This document shows positions 8,582 through 15,577 of a DNA stretch of 64,000 nucleotides, piece by piece (the first letter of the stretch is position 1; the number at the start of each line of letters is the position of its first letter). The stretch covers positions 372,001 through 436,000 of the forward strand of contig NZ_PXYI01000002.1 of assembly GCF_003012735.1 (NCBI RefSeq). The letters run 5' to 3'. Position numbers and translations under genes: made by a program. The notes under the pieces were generated by a model. That model was given only the letters and a program-made list of their open reading frames with translations, ran no database searches and was not told where the DNA came from. The DNA is from Allosphingosinicella deserti (GTDB taxonomy: Bacteria > Pseudomonadota > Alphaproteobacteria > Sphingomonadales > Sphingomonadaceae).

Positions 8582-8749
8582 ATGGCCAAGCCGACAACCG
8601 TCAAGATCAAGCTCGTCAGCACTGCCGACACCGGCTTCTTCTACGTCACCAAGAAGAATCCGCGGAACATCACCGAGAAGATGACCTTCCGCAAATACGA
8701 CCCCGTCGTGCGCAAGCACGTCGAGTTCAAGGAAGCGAAGATCAAGTAA
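8582..8749 (+). CDS. rpmG: 50S ribosomal protein L33
   Basis: The 55-residue protein starts [14 protein letters not shown] and ends VEFKEAKIK, the normal size and pattern of proteobacterial L33 ([21 protein letters not shown]). It lacks the zinc-binding Cys pairs of the C+ form, so it is the Cys-free paralogue. The ATG at 8582 follows GAAGAGG. An in-frame ATG at 8525 exists, but its codons overlap the terminator stem and homologues do not carry that extension. L33 is a component of the large ribosomal subunit near the E site. Confidence 0.96.
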   Translation: MAKPTTVKIKLVSTADTGFFYVTKKNPRNITEKMTFRKYDPVVRKHVEFKEAKIK

Positions 8750-8790
8750 GGCGCTGCGGGGGCAATCGCCCTCGCGCATGGCCGGCTTGA

Positions 8791-8826
8791 GAGGCGTCCC
8801 CGCGTAAGCGGCCGGCGCCTTTTTCG
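8791..8826 (+). terminator. Intrinsic terminator after rpmG
   Basis: AGGCGTCCCCGC and GCGGCCGGCGCCT form an imperfect stem around a GTAA tetraloop, followed by five T. It lies 40 bases after the rpmG stop and before the convergent GST gene. Confidence 0.65.
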
Positions 8827-8865
8827 CGTGGACTCCCTCTCCCAGGCCGGGAGAGGGATTTTCCG

Positions 8866-9531
8866 TTATTCCGCAGCCTGGGCCGTGGGCGCGTTCTCGG
8901 CGAAGGGCGCGAGCTGCGCGGCGAGGGCCTTCTGGAATGCAGGCCGCGATTCGCAGCGCTGCTGATAGGCCGCGAGTGCCGGTCGCCGCGCGACGAGGTC
9001 GGTGTGGCGCAGGATGCGCAGCACGGTTGTCATCATCAGGTCGCCGGCGGTGAACACGTCGCTGTCGAGATAGTCACGGCTGCCGAGCCGCCCTGCAAGG
9101 GAATCGAGCCTCTTCTCGACCATCTGCTCCGCGCCGGGCCGACGCAGCTTCGCCCACTCCTCGTTGGGATAGAACAGGTCGATCAGCGAGAGGTTCTGGA
9201 CGTGCGGTTCGATGCTGTTGATCGCTGCGAATATCCACTGGATCGCATGGCCACGCGCGGCTGGATCGCGCGGCAGCAGCACGTCCGACTTCTCGCCGAT
9301 GTGGAGCAGGATCGCCCCCGATTCGAACAGGGTGAGGCCATCCTCCTCCAGCACCGGAACCTGACCGAACGGCTGCATCGCGCGATAGTCCGGGCTGTCC
9401 TGATCGCCCTGGCCGATCAGCCGTTCTTCATAAGCGATGCCGGCCTCCTCGAGCGCCCAGCGGACACGGAGATCGCGCACCAACCCGGCGGCGAATGGCG
9501 GCACCCAGCGAAATGCGGTGAGTCTGATCAT
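8866..9531 (-). CDS. Glutathione S-transferase family protein
   Basis: The 221-residue protein has an N-terminal thioredoxin-like domain (residues 1-80; AGIAYEERLI, FGQVPVLEEDGLTLFESGAIL, where VPVLE and ES-G-AI bind glutathione in the family) and a helical C-terminal domain (YLDSDVFTAGDLMMTTVLR). It probably conjugates or reduces an electrophile with glutathione in the cytoplasm. The start at 9531 has AGGAGAGA upstream. It is the last gene of an operon with DUF899 (10-base gap) and a serine hydrolase, facing a MarR regulator. A catalytic Ser or Cys cannot be assigned by eye. Confidence 0.88.
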   Translation of the reverse strand: MIRLTAFRWVPPFAAGLVRDLRVRWALEEAGIAYEERLIGQGDQDSPDYRAMQPFGQVPVLEEDGLTLFESGAILLHIGEKSDVLLPRDPAARGHAIQWIFAAINSIEPHVQNLSLIDLFYPNEEWAKLRRPGAEQMVEKRLDSLAGRLGSRDYLDSDVFTAGDLMMTTVLRILRHTDLVARRPALAAYQQRCESRPAFQKALAAQLAPFAENAPTAQAAE

Positions 9532-9541
9532 CTGGTCTCTC

Positions 9542-10285
9542 CTACTCTGCGGCCTGCTGCACGGCGCAGCAGGTGTGGGCCTGGGGCTGGTCCCCATATT
9601 CGTCATGGCGGCGCAGCCAGCCCATGATTTCGTCACCCTCGTTGCGACCCTTCGGCGTCATGTCGAGCCAGCCGAAGGCGCCCGCCACCGCCTCTGCGCC
9701 CCGCGCGTACGTCGAGTAGGTGTGATAGATTCGTCCGTCCTCGTCCTTGGCGAAGATGCTGTGGCCGTGGAGGTCCTCCATCGGAGAATTGGTGGTGCCG
9801 TAATTGTAGGGGGCCTCACCGGCCGCGATCTGCTCGAGTGTCCAGGAGACGCCGTAATCGTAGTTGAAGCTCGATCCACCGGACGAGACCCACGCGAAGG
9901 TCCAACCCATCCGGCGTTTCGCGGCCTCGATCTCGGTCACCGGTGCCCGTGAGACTGCGATGTAGCTGAGATCGGCATGCTCGAAATGGCGTCGGGAGGG
10001 ATCGACGTCGTCAGCCGTGGAGGCGCAGCCCGGACAGATATCGCCGCCGGGCGGCAGCATGAAATGCTGGACGGCAAGCTGGCTGCGGCCCTGAAAAAGG
10101 TCGGACAGGTGCATTGGCCCGGTTGCGGTATCGAACACATAATCCTGATCCACCAGCACCCACGGCAAGGCGCGGCGTTCTTCGAGCAGGGCGTCTCGCG
10201 CCCGGGTGAGCGCCTTTTCGTTCCGCAGATGTGCCTTGCGGGCGGTGAGCCATTCCTCGCGGCCGACGATACGCCTTTCCATCAT
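9542..10285 (-). CDS. DUF899 thioredoxin-like protein
   Basis: The 247-residue protein shows the DUF899 hallmarks: an N-terminal REEWLTARKAHL helix, LPWVLVDQDYVFDT, a CPGCAS motif (CxxC, possible redox pair) in PPGGDICPGC, then FNYDYGVSWT and YHTYSTYARG. The fold is thioredoxin-like; a reaction has not been established for most members. Two tandem ATGs (10285, 10282) are possible starts. The first overlaps the TGA of the upstream hydrolase (ATGA), a sign of translational coupling. It is the middle gene of the MarR-facing operon, which suggests a role in handling reactive organic compounds. Confidence 0.88.
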   Translation of the reverse strand: MMERRIVGREEWLTARKAHLRNEKALTRARDALLEERRALPWVLVDQDYVFDTATGPMHLSDLFQGRSQLAVQHFMLPPGGDICPGCASTADDVDPSRRHFEHADLSYIAVSRAPVTEIEAAKRRMGWTFAWVSSGGSSFNYDYGVSWTLEQIAAGEAPYNYGTTNSPMEDLHGHSIFAKDEDGRIYHTYSTYARGAEAVAGAFGWLDMTPKGRNEGDEIMGWLRRHDEYGDQPQAHTCCAVQQAAE

Positions 10286-11535
10286 GCTTCTCCCTTCAGT
10301 GCCTCTCTCAAGAATTCGTTGCTGACCGCGGTGTCGTCCGCGCCGGTCATCAGGCGCTGGAACATCAGCACGGCGACCGTGTCGGTCCTCGGGTCGGCGA
10401 AGAAGGTGGTGCCGGTACCGCCCCACCAGCCAAATCGGCCCGGATGCGCGGAGACCGGATCGGGCGCGGTGACCACCGACATGCCGAGGCCCCAGCCGTT
10501 GGTCTTCCAGAAATCGGGGAAGAACGGAGAGGCGGCCTTGACCTCGGCCGGGATCTGATCGCGCCGCATCTCCGCAATGCTGTCGGGCTTGAGGATGCGC
10601 TTGTCTCGATAGGTGCCGCCGGCGAGGAGCATACGCCCGAACGCCGCGAAATCATCCACCGTGGAGGCAAGTCCGCCACCGCCAAGTTCCATCGGCGGCA
10701 CTCTGGAGACGTCGAAGCCCTTGGGCCACGGTTGCAGCGCACCGCTCTCCGGATTGCGGGCATAAAGCGTCGCCAGCCGATCCTGCTTGGCGGGCGGCAC
10801 GAAGAAGGCGGTGTCCTTCATCCCGAGCGGCACGAAGATGCGCTCGTGCAGGAAGGCGCCGAGCGTCTGGCCGCTGGCCCGCGCGATCAGCACGCCGGCA
10901 ACGTCGAGGCCGGTATGATAGAGCCAGCGCTCGCCCGGATGGTAGGCAAGCGGGAGCGTCCCGAGCCGGCGCATATATTCGTCCTGCGAATGGGCGAACA
11001 GGGTCGGTCCCGGCGCGAGCTCGAGTGCGTTGAAACGGGTGAGCAGCGGCGAGCTCGAAGGGTCCGTGAAGACGGCACCCAGCCCCATGCGCATCGTCAG
11101 GAGATCGCGAAGTGTGATCGCGCGCTTGGTCGGCACTGTCGCGTCGATCGGCCCCTCTAGGCTGCGCACCACCTGGCGGTCGGCCAGTTCGGGAAGCCAG
11201 CGGTCGACCGGATCGTCGAGCCGGACCTTGCCCTCCTCGACGAGGATCATCGCGCCGGCCGCCGTCACCGGCTTGCTGATCGAGGCGACCCGGAAGATCG
11301 TGTCGCGCTGCATCGGAGTCCCGGATTCGAAGCTCTGCAGGCCCGCGACATGGACTTTGGATGATCCGCTGCGATCGACCAGCGCCACCAAACCGGCAAG
11401 CGAGCGATCGGTGACATGGGCGTCGAGCGCGGCGCGCAGGGGGCTGATGTTGGCCGCGACCGCGTCGGATCCGATGAACGCGGTGCCGCAGAGCGCTGCC
11501 GCGCCGGCGCCGAAATCTCGCCGAGTCATCACCAT
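10282..11535 (-). CDS. Beta-lactamase-family serine hydrolase, Tat-exported
   Basis: The protein is 417 residues from the ATG at 11535, which follows GGAG. A second in-frame ATG at 11529 is an alternative. The N-terminus MTRRDFGAGAAALCG is a twin-arginine signal. The body is PF00144 (class C beta-lactamase/esterase/DD-peptidase): SISK as the SxxK nucleophile motif, YHTG in the place of the YxN Tyr, and WGGTG as the third active-site element. Family members hydrolyse esters or D-peptides more often than beta-lactams, so the substrate is open. It is the first gene of a three-gene operon divergent from marR. Confidence 0.86.
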   Translation of the reverse strand: MVMTRRDFGAGAAALCGTAFIGSDAVAANISPLRAALDAHVTDRSLAGLVALVDRSGSSKVHVAGLQSFESGTPMQRDTIFRVASISKPVTAAGAMILVEEGKVRLDDPVDRWLPELADRQVVRSLEGPIDATVPTKRAITLRDLLTMRMGLGAVFTDPSSSPLLTRFNALELAPGPTLFAHSQDEYMRRLGTLPLAYHPGERWLYHTGLDVAGVLIARASGQTLGAFLHERIFVPLGMKDTAFFVPPAKQDRLATLYARNPESGALQPWPKGFDVSRVPPMELGGGGLASTVDDFAAFGRMLLAGGTYRDKRILKPDSIAEMRRDQIPAEVKAASPFFPDFWKTNGWGLGMSVVTAPDPVSAHPGRFGWWGGTGTTFFADPRTDTVAVLMFQRLMTGADDTAVSNEFLREALKGEA

Positions 11536-11590
11536 CCTGCTCCGTCCTTGCCGCGGACGCGAATCGCCGCGTCCGGTCTTGTCGCCCAGA

Positions 11591-11610
11591 ATAGTTGCAT
11601 ATACAAGTAT
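11591..11610. promoter_or_regulatory. 20-bp palindrome, probable MarR operator
   Basis: The sequence ATAGTTGCATATACAAGTAT matches its own reverse complement at 16 of 20 positions. It lies in the 78-base gap between the divergent serine-hydrolase operon and the marR gene, ending four bases before the marR ATG. Its size and AT-rich centre suit a MarR dimer site, so autorepression and control of the operon are likely. The assignment is inferred from position. Confidence 0.6.
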
Positions 11611-11613
11611 CCG

Positions 11614-12081
11614 ATGAATGCCTTCGAAGTGGCCCATGCCATCCGTGCCGATTGTCTCTGCTTCCGCGCCCGCCGGGTCGCCCGGGTGATCACCCGCGCC
11701 TATGACGAGGCGCTGCGGCCGCTCGGACTTCAGGCGACCCAACTCACCTTGATGAGCGGCATCGCCGCGGCCGGCGACGGCGGCCAGCCGATGGGCCGCC
11801 TTGCCGACATCCTCGCGATCGATGCTGCCACCCTGTCGCGAAACCTGAAGCTGATCGAGAAAGCGGGGTTCGCCGAGATCGGGCGCGACCCCCGTGACAA
11901 GCGCGTGCGAATCGTCCGGCTGACCGGCGAAGGCGAACTGATGCTCCACCAGGCGTTGCCGCGATGGCAGCAGGCGCAGCGAGAGGTGGTCCGCAGTCTC
12001 GGCGGCGATTCGGCGGGCGCGGCGCTGTGCGGGCAGTTCGACGATGCGACCCGAGCCGTGCAGGCTGCCTTCGACTTCTAG
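11614..12081 (+). CDS. MarR-family transcriptional regulator
   Basis: The 155-residue protein has the winged-helix MarR layout: N-terminal dimerisation helix (VAHAIRADCLCFRARRVARVI), then LGLQATQLTLMSGIA, the recognition segment LADILAIDAATLSRNLKLIEKAG, and the wing EIGRDPRDKRVRIVRLT. Two adjacent Cys near the N-terminus (CLCFRA) might sense oxidants, but this is speculation. ATG at 11614 is used because upstream frame codons lie inside the operator region. It most likely represses itself and the divergent hydrolase-DUF899-GST operon. Confidence 0.92.
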   Translation: MNAFEVAHAIRADCLCFRARRVARVITRAYDEALRPLGLQATQLTLMSGIAAAGDGGQPMGRLADILAIDAATLSRNLKLIEKAGFAEIGRDPRDKRVRIVRLTGEGELMLHQALPRWQQAQREVVRSLGGDSAGAALCGQFDDATRAVQAAFDF

Positions 12082-12139
12082 AGCCTGATCATCTTAGGTT
12101 GGAGCGTTTAGCTCCGACCTGAGGTGTGAATCAGGCTCT
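12080..12139. repeat. Hairpin repeat element A (REP-like)
   Basis: An outer stem GAGCCTGAT/ATCAGGCTC encloses an inner stem AGGTTGGAGC/GCTCCGACCT with a GTTTA loop. It begins at the marR stop codon, between convergent marR and divK. It probably serves as a bidirectional terminator or is a member of a dispersed intergenic repeat family. Confidence 0.65.
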
Positions 12140-12152
12140 CAACCAGTGACGA

Positions 12153-12200
12153 GAGCATGATTCACGGATCAGGCTGATTCAGCCTGACCCGATCATGCTC
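12153..12200. repeat. Hairpin repeat element B (REP-like)
   Basis: GAGCATGAT/ATCATGCTC forms the outer stem and TCAGGCT/AGCCTGA the inner stem. The GAGCATGAT...ATCATGCTC frame resembles short intergenic repeats that are common in alphaproteobacterial genomes. It ends at the divK stop codon, forming a tandem with element A. Confidence 0.65.
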
Positions 12201-12676
12201 TAGGAGTGGGTATCGTTCTCGAGCGAGGTCGGTGCCTGCGCTTCCGGAGCGCCTTGCTCGGGAGGTGCCGGAGCGGCGATCTCCGCCTCTGCTGCGTCCC
12301 TCTCGGCCGCAGCTTCCAGCAGCCCTGCAACGGCTGCGACGAACTTCATCACCGAGATCGGCTTGGAGACATAGCCTTCCGCCCCGGCGTCCCGGATTCG
12401 CTCCTCGTCGCCCTTGGCCGCATAGGCGGTCACCGCCATGATCGGCGTGCGCTTCAGCTCGTCGTCCTGCTTGAGCTGCTCGATGAGCTCCAGACCGCTG
12501 ATATGCGGCATCTGGATGTCCATCACGATCAGATCGGGCGCGAAGTTTCGCGCGCGCTCGATTGCCTCCCGGCCGTCGCGAACGGGCTCGGCCGCATAGC
12601 CGTGCGCCCGCAACAGGTCGCAGAAGAGTTTCAGGTTGAGTTCGTTGTCCTCGACAACGAGGATTTTTTGTACCAC
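12200..12676 (-). CDS. divK: DivK-type single-domain response regulator
   Basis: The 158-residue protein has a receiver domain at 1-122: acidic pair at 9-10 (VVEDNELN), phospho-acceptor Asp53 (VMDIQMP), Thr83 and Lys105 (SKPIS). The NELNLKLF and GDEERIRDAG segments are those of DivK, the cell-polarity regulator that acts with PleC/DivJ and DivL/CckA upstream of CtrA. The last 35 residues are an Ala/Pro/Glu-rich tail absent from the Caulobacter protein. In Caulobacter pleD follows divK; here no such gene follows. Confidence 0.88.
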   Translation of the reverse strand: MVQKILVVEDNELNLKLFCDLLRAHGYAAEPVRDGREAIERARNFAPDLIVMDIQMPHISGLELIEQLKQDDELKRTPIMAVTAYAAKGDEERIRDAGAEGYVSKPISVMKFVAAVAGLLEAAAERDAAEAEIAAPAPPEQGAPEAQAPTSLENDTHS

Positions 12677-12692
12677 CGGCCCCCATTAGGCG

Positions 12693-12959
12693 ATGACGAT
12701 TCCCGACACAAACAATCCCGAAGCTCTTGGCCTTGCCGCACTCGGCTGGGCGCTGAGCGATCAGCCGCGTGCCGAGAGGCTGCTGGCGCTGACCGGTCTC
12801 ACCCCGCAGGATCTGCGCGAACGGATCGACGATCCAAGCCTGCTCGCGGCCGTGATCGGCTTCCTCGAATCCTACGAGCCGGATCTGGTCGCCTGTGCCG
12901 ACGCGCTCGGAGTCTCGCCCGCCACCCTTGTCGAAGCCGGACGGAGACTTGGATCATGA
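12693..12959 (+). CDS. DUF3572 family protein
   Basis: The 88-residue helical protein has the DUF3572 pattern (EALGLAALGWALSD, LLALTGLTPQDLRERI, VIGFLESYEPDLVACADALG). It is soluble and of unknown function; the C-terminal half resembles a small helix-turn-helix but DNA binding is unproven. It diverges from divK with only 16 bases between them. Its TGA overlaps the next ATG (ATGA at 12956), so it is translated together with the HAD gene. Confidence 0.85.
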   Translation: MTIPDTNNPEALGLAALGWALSDQPRAERLLALTGLTPQDLRERIDDPSLLAAVIGFLESYEPDLVACADALGVSPATLVEAGRRLGS

Positions 12960-13609
12960 GCCGCCCCTTGCTGATTACCGATTGCGATGAAGTGCTGCTC
13001 AACATGATCTCGCACTTCGCCGAATGGCTGGAGGAGGCGCACGATCTCTCGTTCGATCTCTATACCGACAGCTTCCAGAAGGCGATCCGCACCCGCGCCG
13101 GCGAATCGCTTCCGGAGGAGCGGATCTGGCCGCTGCTCGACGGCTTCTTCCGAACCGAGATGGAGCGGCAGAATATCGTTCCCGGTGCTGCCGAGGCGCT
13201 GGCCGCGATCGGCGCACACGCCGACATCGTGATCCTGACCAACGTCGGCGACGAGCACGAGGCGGGGCGGGTCGAGCAGCTCGGCCGGTTCGAGATCCAT
13301 CATCGGGTGCTCTGCAACCGCGGCGGCAAGGGCCGGCCGGTCAGGGAACTGGTCGAGCAGATGCGTCCTTCGGCCGTGGTGTTCGTCGATGATCTGCCCG
13401 TTCACCATGAATCGGTGGCGAATCACGCCCCGGAAGTCTGGCGGCTGCACATGATCGGAGAACCGAGGCTTGCCGAAGTCGTGCCGCCGGCACCCCATGC
13501 GCACGCGCGAATCGACGACTGGAGCGAGGCGGCACGATGGATCGAGGCCCGCTTCGCAGAAGGGCCCGCTTCGCGGGAAGCGGAACAGGTCAAAGAGGAA
13601 CAGCAATGA
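12956..13609 (+). CDS. HAD-superfamily hydrolase
   Basis: The 217-residue protein has the HAD catalytic motifs: DCDE near residue 9 (nucleophile Asp and second Asp, DxD), LTN as motif II, a Lys in the NRGGKGRPV region as motif III, and VFVDDLP as motif IV. A helical cap lies between motifs I and II (EWLEEAHDLSFDLY). It probably dephosphorylates a small metabolite. Both ends overlap neighbours by four bases (ATGA with DUF3572 and with the SDR), showing tight translational coupling. The substrate is unknown. Confidence 0.85.
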   Translation: MSRPLLITDCDEVLLNMISHFAEWLEEAHDLSFDLYTDSFQKAIRTRAGESLPEERIWPLLDGFFRTEMERQNIVPGAAEALAAIGAHADIVILTNVGDEHEAGRVEQLGRFEIHHRVLCNRGGKGRPVRELVEQMRPSAVVFVDDLPVHHESVANHAPEVWRLHMIGEPRLAEVVPPAPHAHARIDDWSEAARWIEARFAEGPASREAEQVKEEQQ

Positions 13610-14367
13610 CGTCCATCATCCTCATCACCGGCGCGACCTCCGGAATCGGCGCCGCCGCCGCCCGCCGCTTTGTCGGTGCCGGACACAAGGTCATCGCGAC
13701 CGGCCGGCGGCAGGCGCGGCTCGACGCTCTTGTCGCCGAGCTCGGCGAGGAGAATGTACATGCGATCACGCTCGACATGCGCGACGAGGCTGCGATCCAC
13801 GGCGCGGTGGCCGAGATCCCCGAAAGCTTTCGAAACGTCGACATATTGCTCAACAATGCCGGCCTCGCCCGCGGCATGGAGCCGGCGCAGGACGCCGATC
13901 TGGGCAAGTGGCGCGAGATGATCGAGACCAACGTGCTCGGGCTCGTCACCATCACGCACGCCTTGCTGCCGACCCTGATCGCCCGCAGGGGTGCGATCAT
14001 CAACCTGAGCTCGATCGCCGGCACCTATCCCTATCGCTTCGGCAACGTCTATGGCGGCACCAAGGCGTTCGTTACCCAATTCTCGCTCAACCTGCGCTGC
14101 GATCTGCAGGGCACCGGCGTGCGGGTGACCTCGATCGAGCCTGGCATGGTCGAGACCGAATTCACCGTCGTCCGTACCGGCGGCGACCAGCAGGTGTCGG
14201 ACGAGCTTTACCGAGACATGGATCCGCTGACCGCCGACGACATCGCCGAGACGATCTTCTGGGTCGCGACCCAGCCGCCGCACGTCAATCTGAACCGGAT
14301 CGAGATCATGCCGGTCAACCAGAGCTTCGCCGGCTTCGCCATCGCCCGCAACACGCCCACGGCTTGA
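13606..14367 (+). CDS. Short-chain dehydrogenase, YdfG-like
   Basis: The 253-residue Rossmann-fold oxidoreductase has the cofactor motif TGATSGIG at 9-16, NNAG at about 83, a catalytic Ser in INLSSIAG, and YGGTK as the YxxxK pair. The sequence after the active site (YPYRFGNVYGGTKAFVTQFS, and NRIEIMPVNQSF) is close to the YdfG group, NADP-dependent 3-hydroxy acid dehydrogenases that also reduce malonic semialdehyde. It is the third gene of a coupled operon and overlaps the HAD gene by four bases. Confidence 0.9.
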   Translation: MTSIILITGATSGIGAAAARRFVGAGHKVIATGRRQARLDALVAELGEENVHAITLDMRDEAAIHGAVAEIPESFRNVDILLNNAGLARGMEPAQDADLGKWREMIETNVLGLVTITHALLPTLIARRGAIINLSSIAGTYPYRFGNVYGGTKAFVTQFSLNLRCDLQGTGVRVTSIEPGMVETEFTVVRTGGDQQVSDELYRDMDPLTADDIAETIFWVATQPPHVNLNRIEIMPVNQSFAGFAIARNTPTA

Positions 14368-14400
14368 CCCGTCTCCCCGCCACTGCTTGAGGCCGACACC

Positions 14401-14862
14401 ATGACCGACATTGCTTCCCGCCTCGCCGAACTCGGCATCACCCTTCCCGAAGCGGCGGCGCCGGTCGCGGCCTATGTGCCGACCGTGCTCGCCGGAAACC
14501 TGCTCCACATTTCGGGCCAGGTGTCGTTCGAGGCGGGCAGCCTCCTCACCGGCCGCCTCGGCGAAGATCGCGATCTCGATTACGGCGTCCGCGCAGCGCG
14601 CGCCTGCGGCCTGATGCTCCTCGCCCAGATCGAAAAGGCGGTGGGGCTCGATCGGGTCGAGCGGATCGTGAAGCTCGGAGTCTTCGTCACCAGCGCCGAC
14701 TCGTTCACCGATCAGCCGAAGGTCGCGAACGGCGCGTCCGAGCTGATGCAGCAGGTGTTCGGGGATGCGGGTCAGCATGCACGGAGCGCGGTCGGGGTGC
14801 CGGCCCTCCCGCTCGGCGCAGCGGTCGAGATCGATGCCGTCGTCGCCGTCCGGCCGGCCTGA
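14401..14862 (+). CDS. RidA/YjgF family enamine/imine deaminase
   Basis: The 153-residue protein belongs to the RidA superfamily: GNLLHISGQV in the first half, and ARSAVGVPALPLGAAVEIDA at the end, containing the Arg (ARSAV) and Glu (VEID) used in the deaminase active site. It is of the longer 150-residue bacterial subgroup. Members hydrolyse reactive enamines/imines made by PLP enzymes. It lies 33 bases after the SDR and overlaps the GDPD gene, so it is part of the same run. Confidence 0.9.
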   Translation: MTDIASRLAELGITLPEAAAPVAAYVPTVLAGNLLHISGQVSFEAGSLLTGRLGEDRDLDYGVRAARACGLMLLAQIEKAVGLDRVERIVKLGVFVTSADSFTDQPKVANGASELMQQVFGDAGQHARSAVGVPALPLGAAVEIDAVVAVRPA

Positions 14863-15577
14863 TCCTTTCCTCCTCGCCGACCGGCCGATCGCCCATCGCG
14901 GGCTGCACGGCGCCGGTCGGATCGAGAATAGCCGCGCCGCCTTCGAAGCGGCGATCGCGGCCGGCCATGGCATCGAGCTCGACGTCCAGGCGAGCCGGGA
15001 TTGGGTTCCGATGGTCTTCCACGACGCGACCCTGGACCGCCTTACCGGTGAGGGTGGTGCGCTCGTCGAGCACGAAGCCGAGGCGCTTTCCAGGATCCGC
15101 CTGCGCGGCAGTGCCGACGGCATCGAGCCCTTGTCCAGGATCCTGGAAATGATCGGCGGCCGCGTGCCGCTGCTGATCGAAGTAAAGACGACGCGAGAGG
15201 GAGCGGCGCGCCTTGCCGGCGCCGTGGCATCCGAGCTCGCCTCCTATTCCGGCGCAATTGGGATCATGTCCTTCAATCCCGAGGTCGCGGCCTGGCTTGC
15301 GCGCAACGCTCCGCATCTGCTTCGGGGCCTGGTCGTCAGCGAGCAGGGCAAGCAGGGCTGGCGCGGCCGCATCGAGCGTACCGTGTCGCTTCGTCGTGCA
15401 CGTCCCGATTTCCTCGCCTGCGACGTCCGCGATCTCCCGTCGGCGTTCGCGGCCGCCTTTCGCGCGCGCGGCAAGCCGGTCTTGACCTGGACGGTGCGAA
15501 GCGCGGCCGATCGCAGCCGTGCTGCAGTGAGCGCGGACCAGATCATCCACGAATTGCCCGAGTTGCTGCATGTCTGA
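14834..15577 (+). CDS. Glycerophosphodiester phosphodiesterase
   Basis: The 247-residue protein has GDPD motifs: HRG-L-HG at about 22-26, IELDVQASRDWVPMVFHDATLDRLT (metal-binding Glu/Asp and catalytic His-Asp) and LLIEVKT. The C-terminus DQIIHELPELL resembles the usual end of the TIM barrel. No signal peptide is seen, so it acts in the cytoplasm, splitting glycerophosphodiesters to glycerol-3-phosphate and alcohol. The start chosen (ATG 14834) overlaps ridA by 29 bases; no other ATG lies between it and the conserved HRG. Confidence 0.9.
   Translation: MPSSPSGRPDPFLLADRPIAHRGLHGAGRIENSRAAFEAAIAAGHGIELDVQASRDWVPMVFHDATLDRLTGEGGALVEHEAEALSRIRLRGSADGIEPLSRILEMIGGRVPLLIEVKTTREGAARLAGAVASELASYSGAIGIMSFNPEVAAWLARNAPHLLRGLVVSEQGKQGWRGRIERTVSLRRARPDFLACDVRDLPSAFAAAFRARGKPVLTWTVRSAADRSRAAVSADQIIHELPELLHV

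Noticed and set aside
12206-12955. N-terminal extension of the HAD gene back to 12206.
   Set aside because: The extension is antisense to divK and out of frame with DUF3572. The ATG at 12956 with its ATGA overlap fits the family start.
13423-15123. A long minus-strand frame antisense to the HAD-SDR-RidA run.
   Set aside because: It overlaps three genes with clear catalytic motifs and has shadow-like composition.
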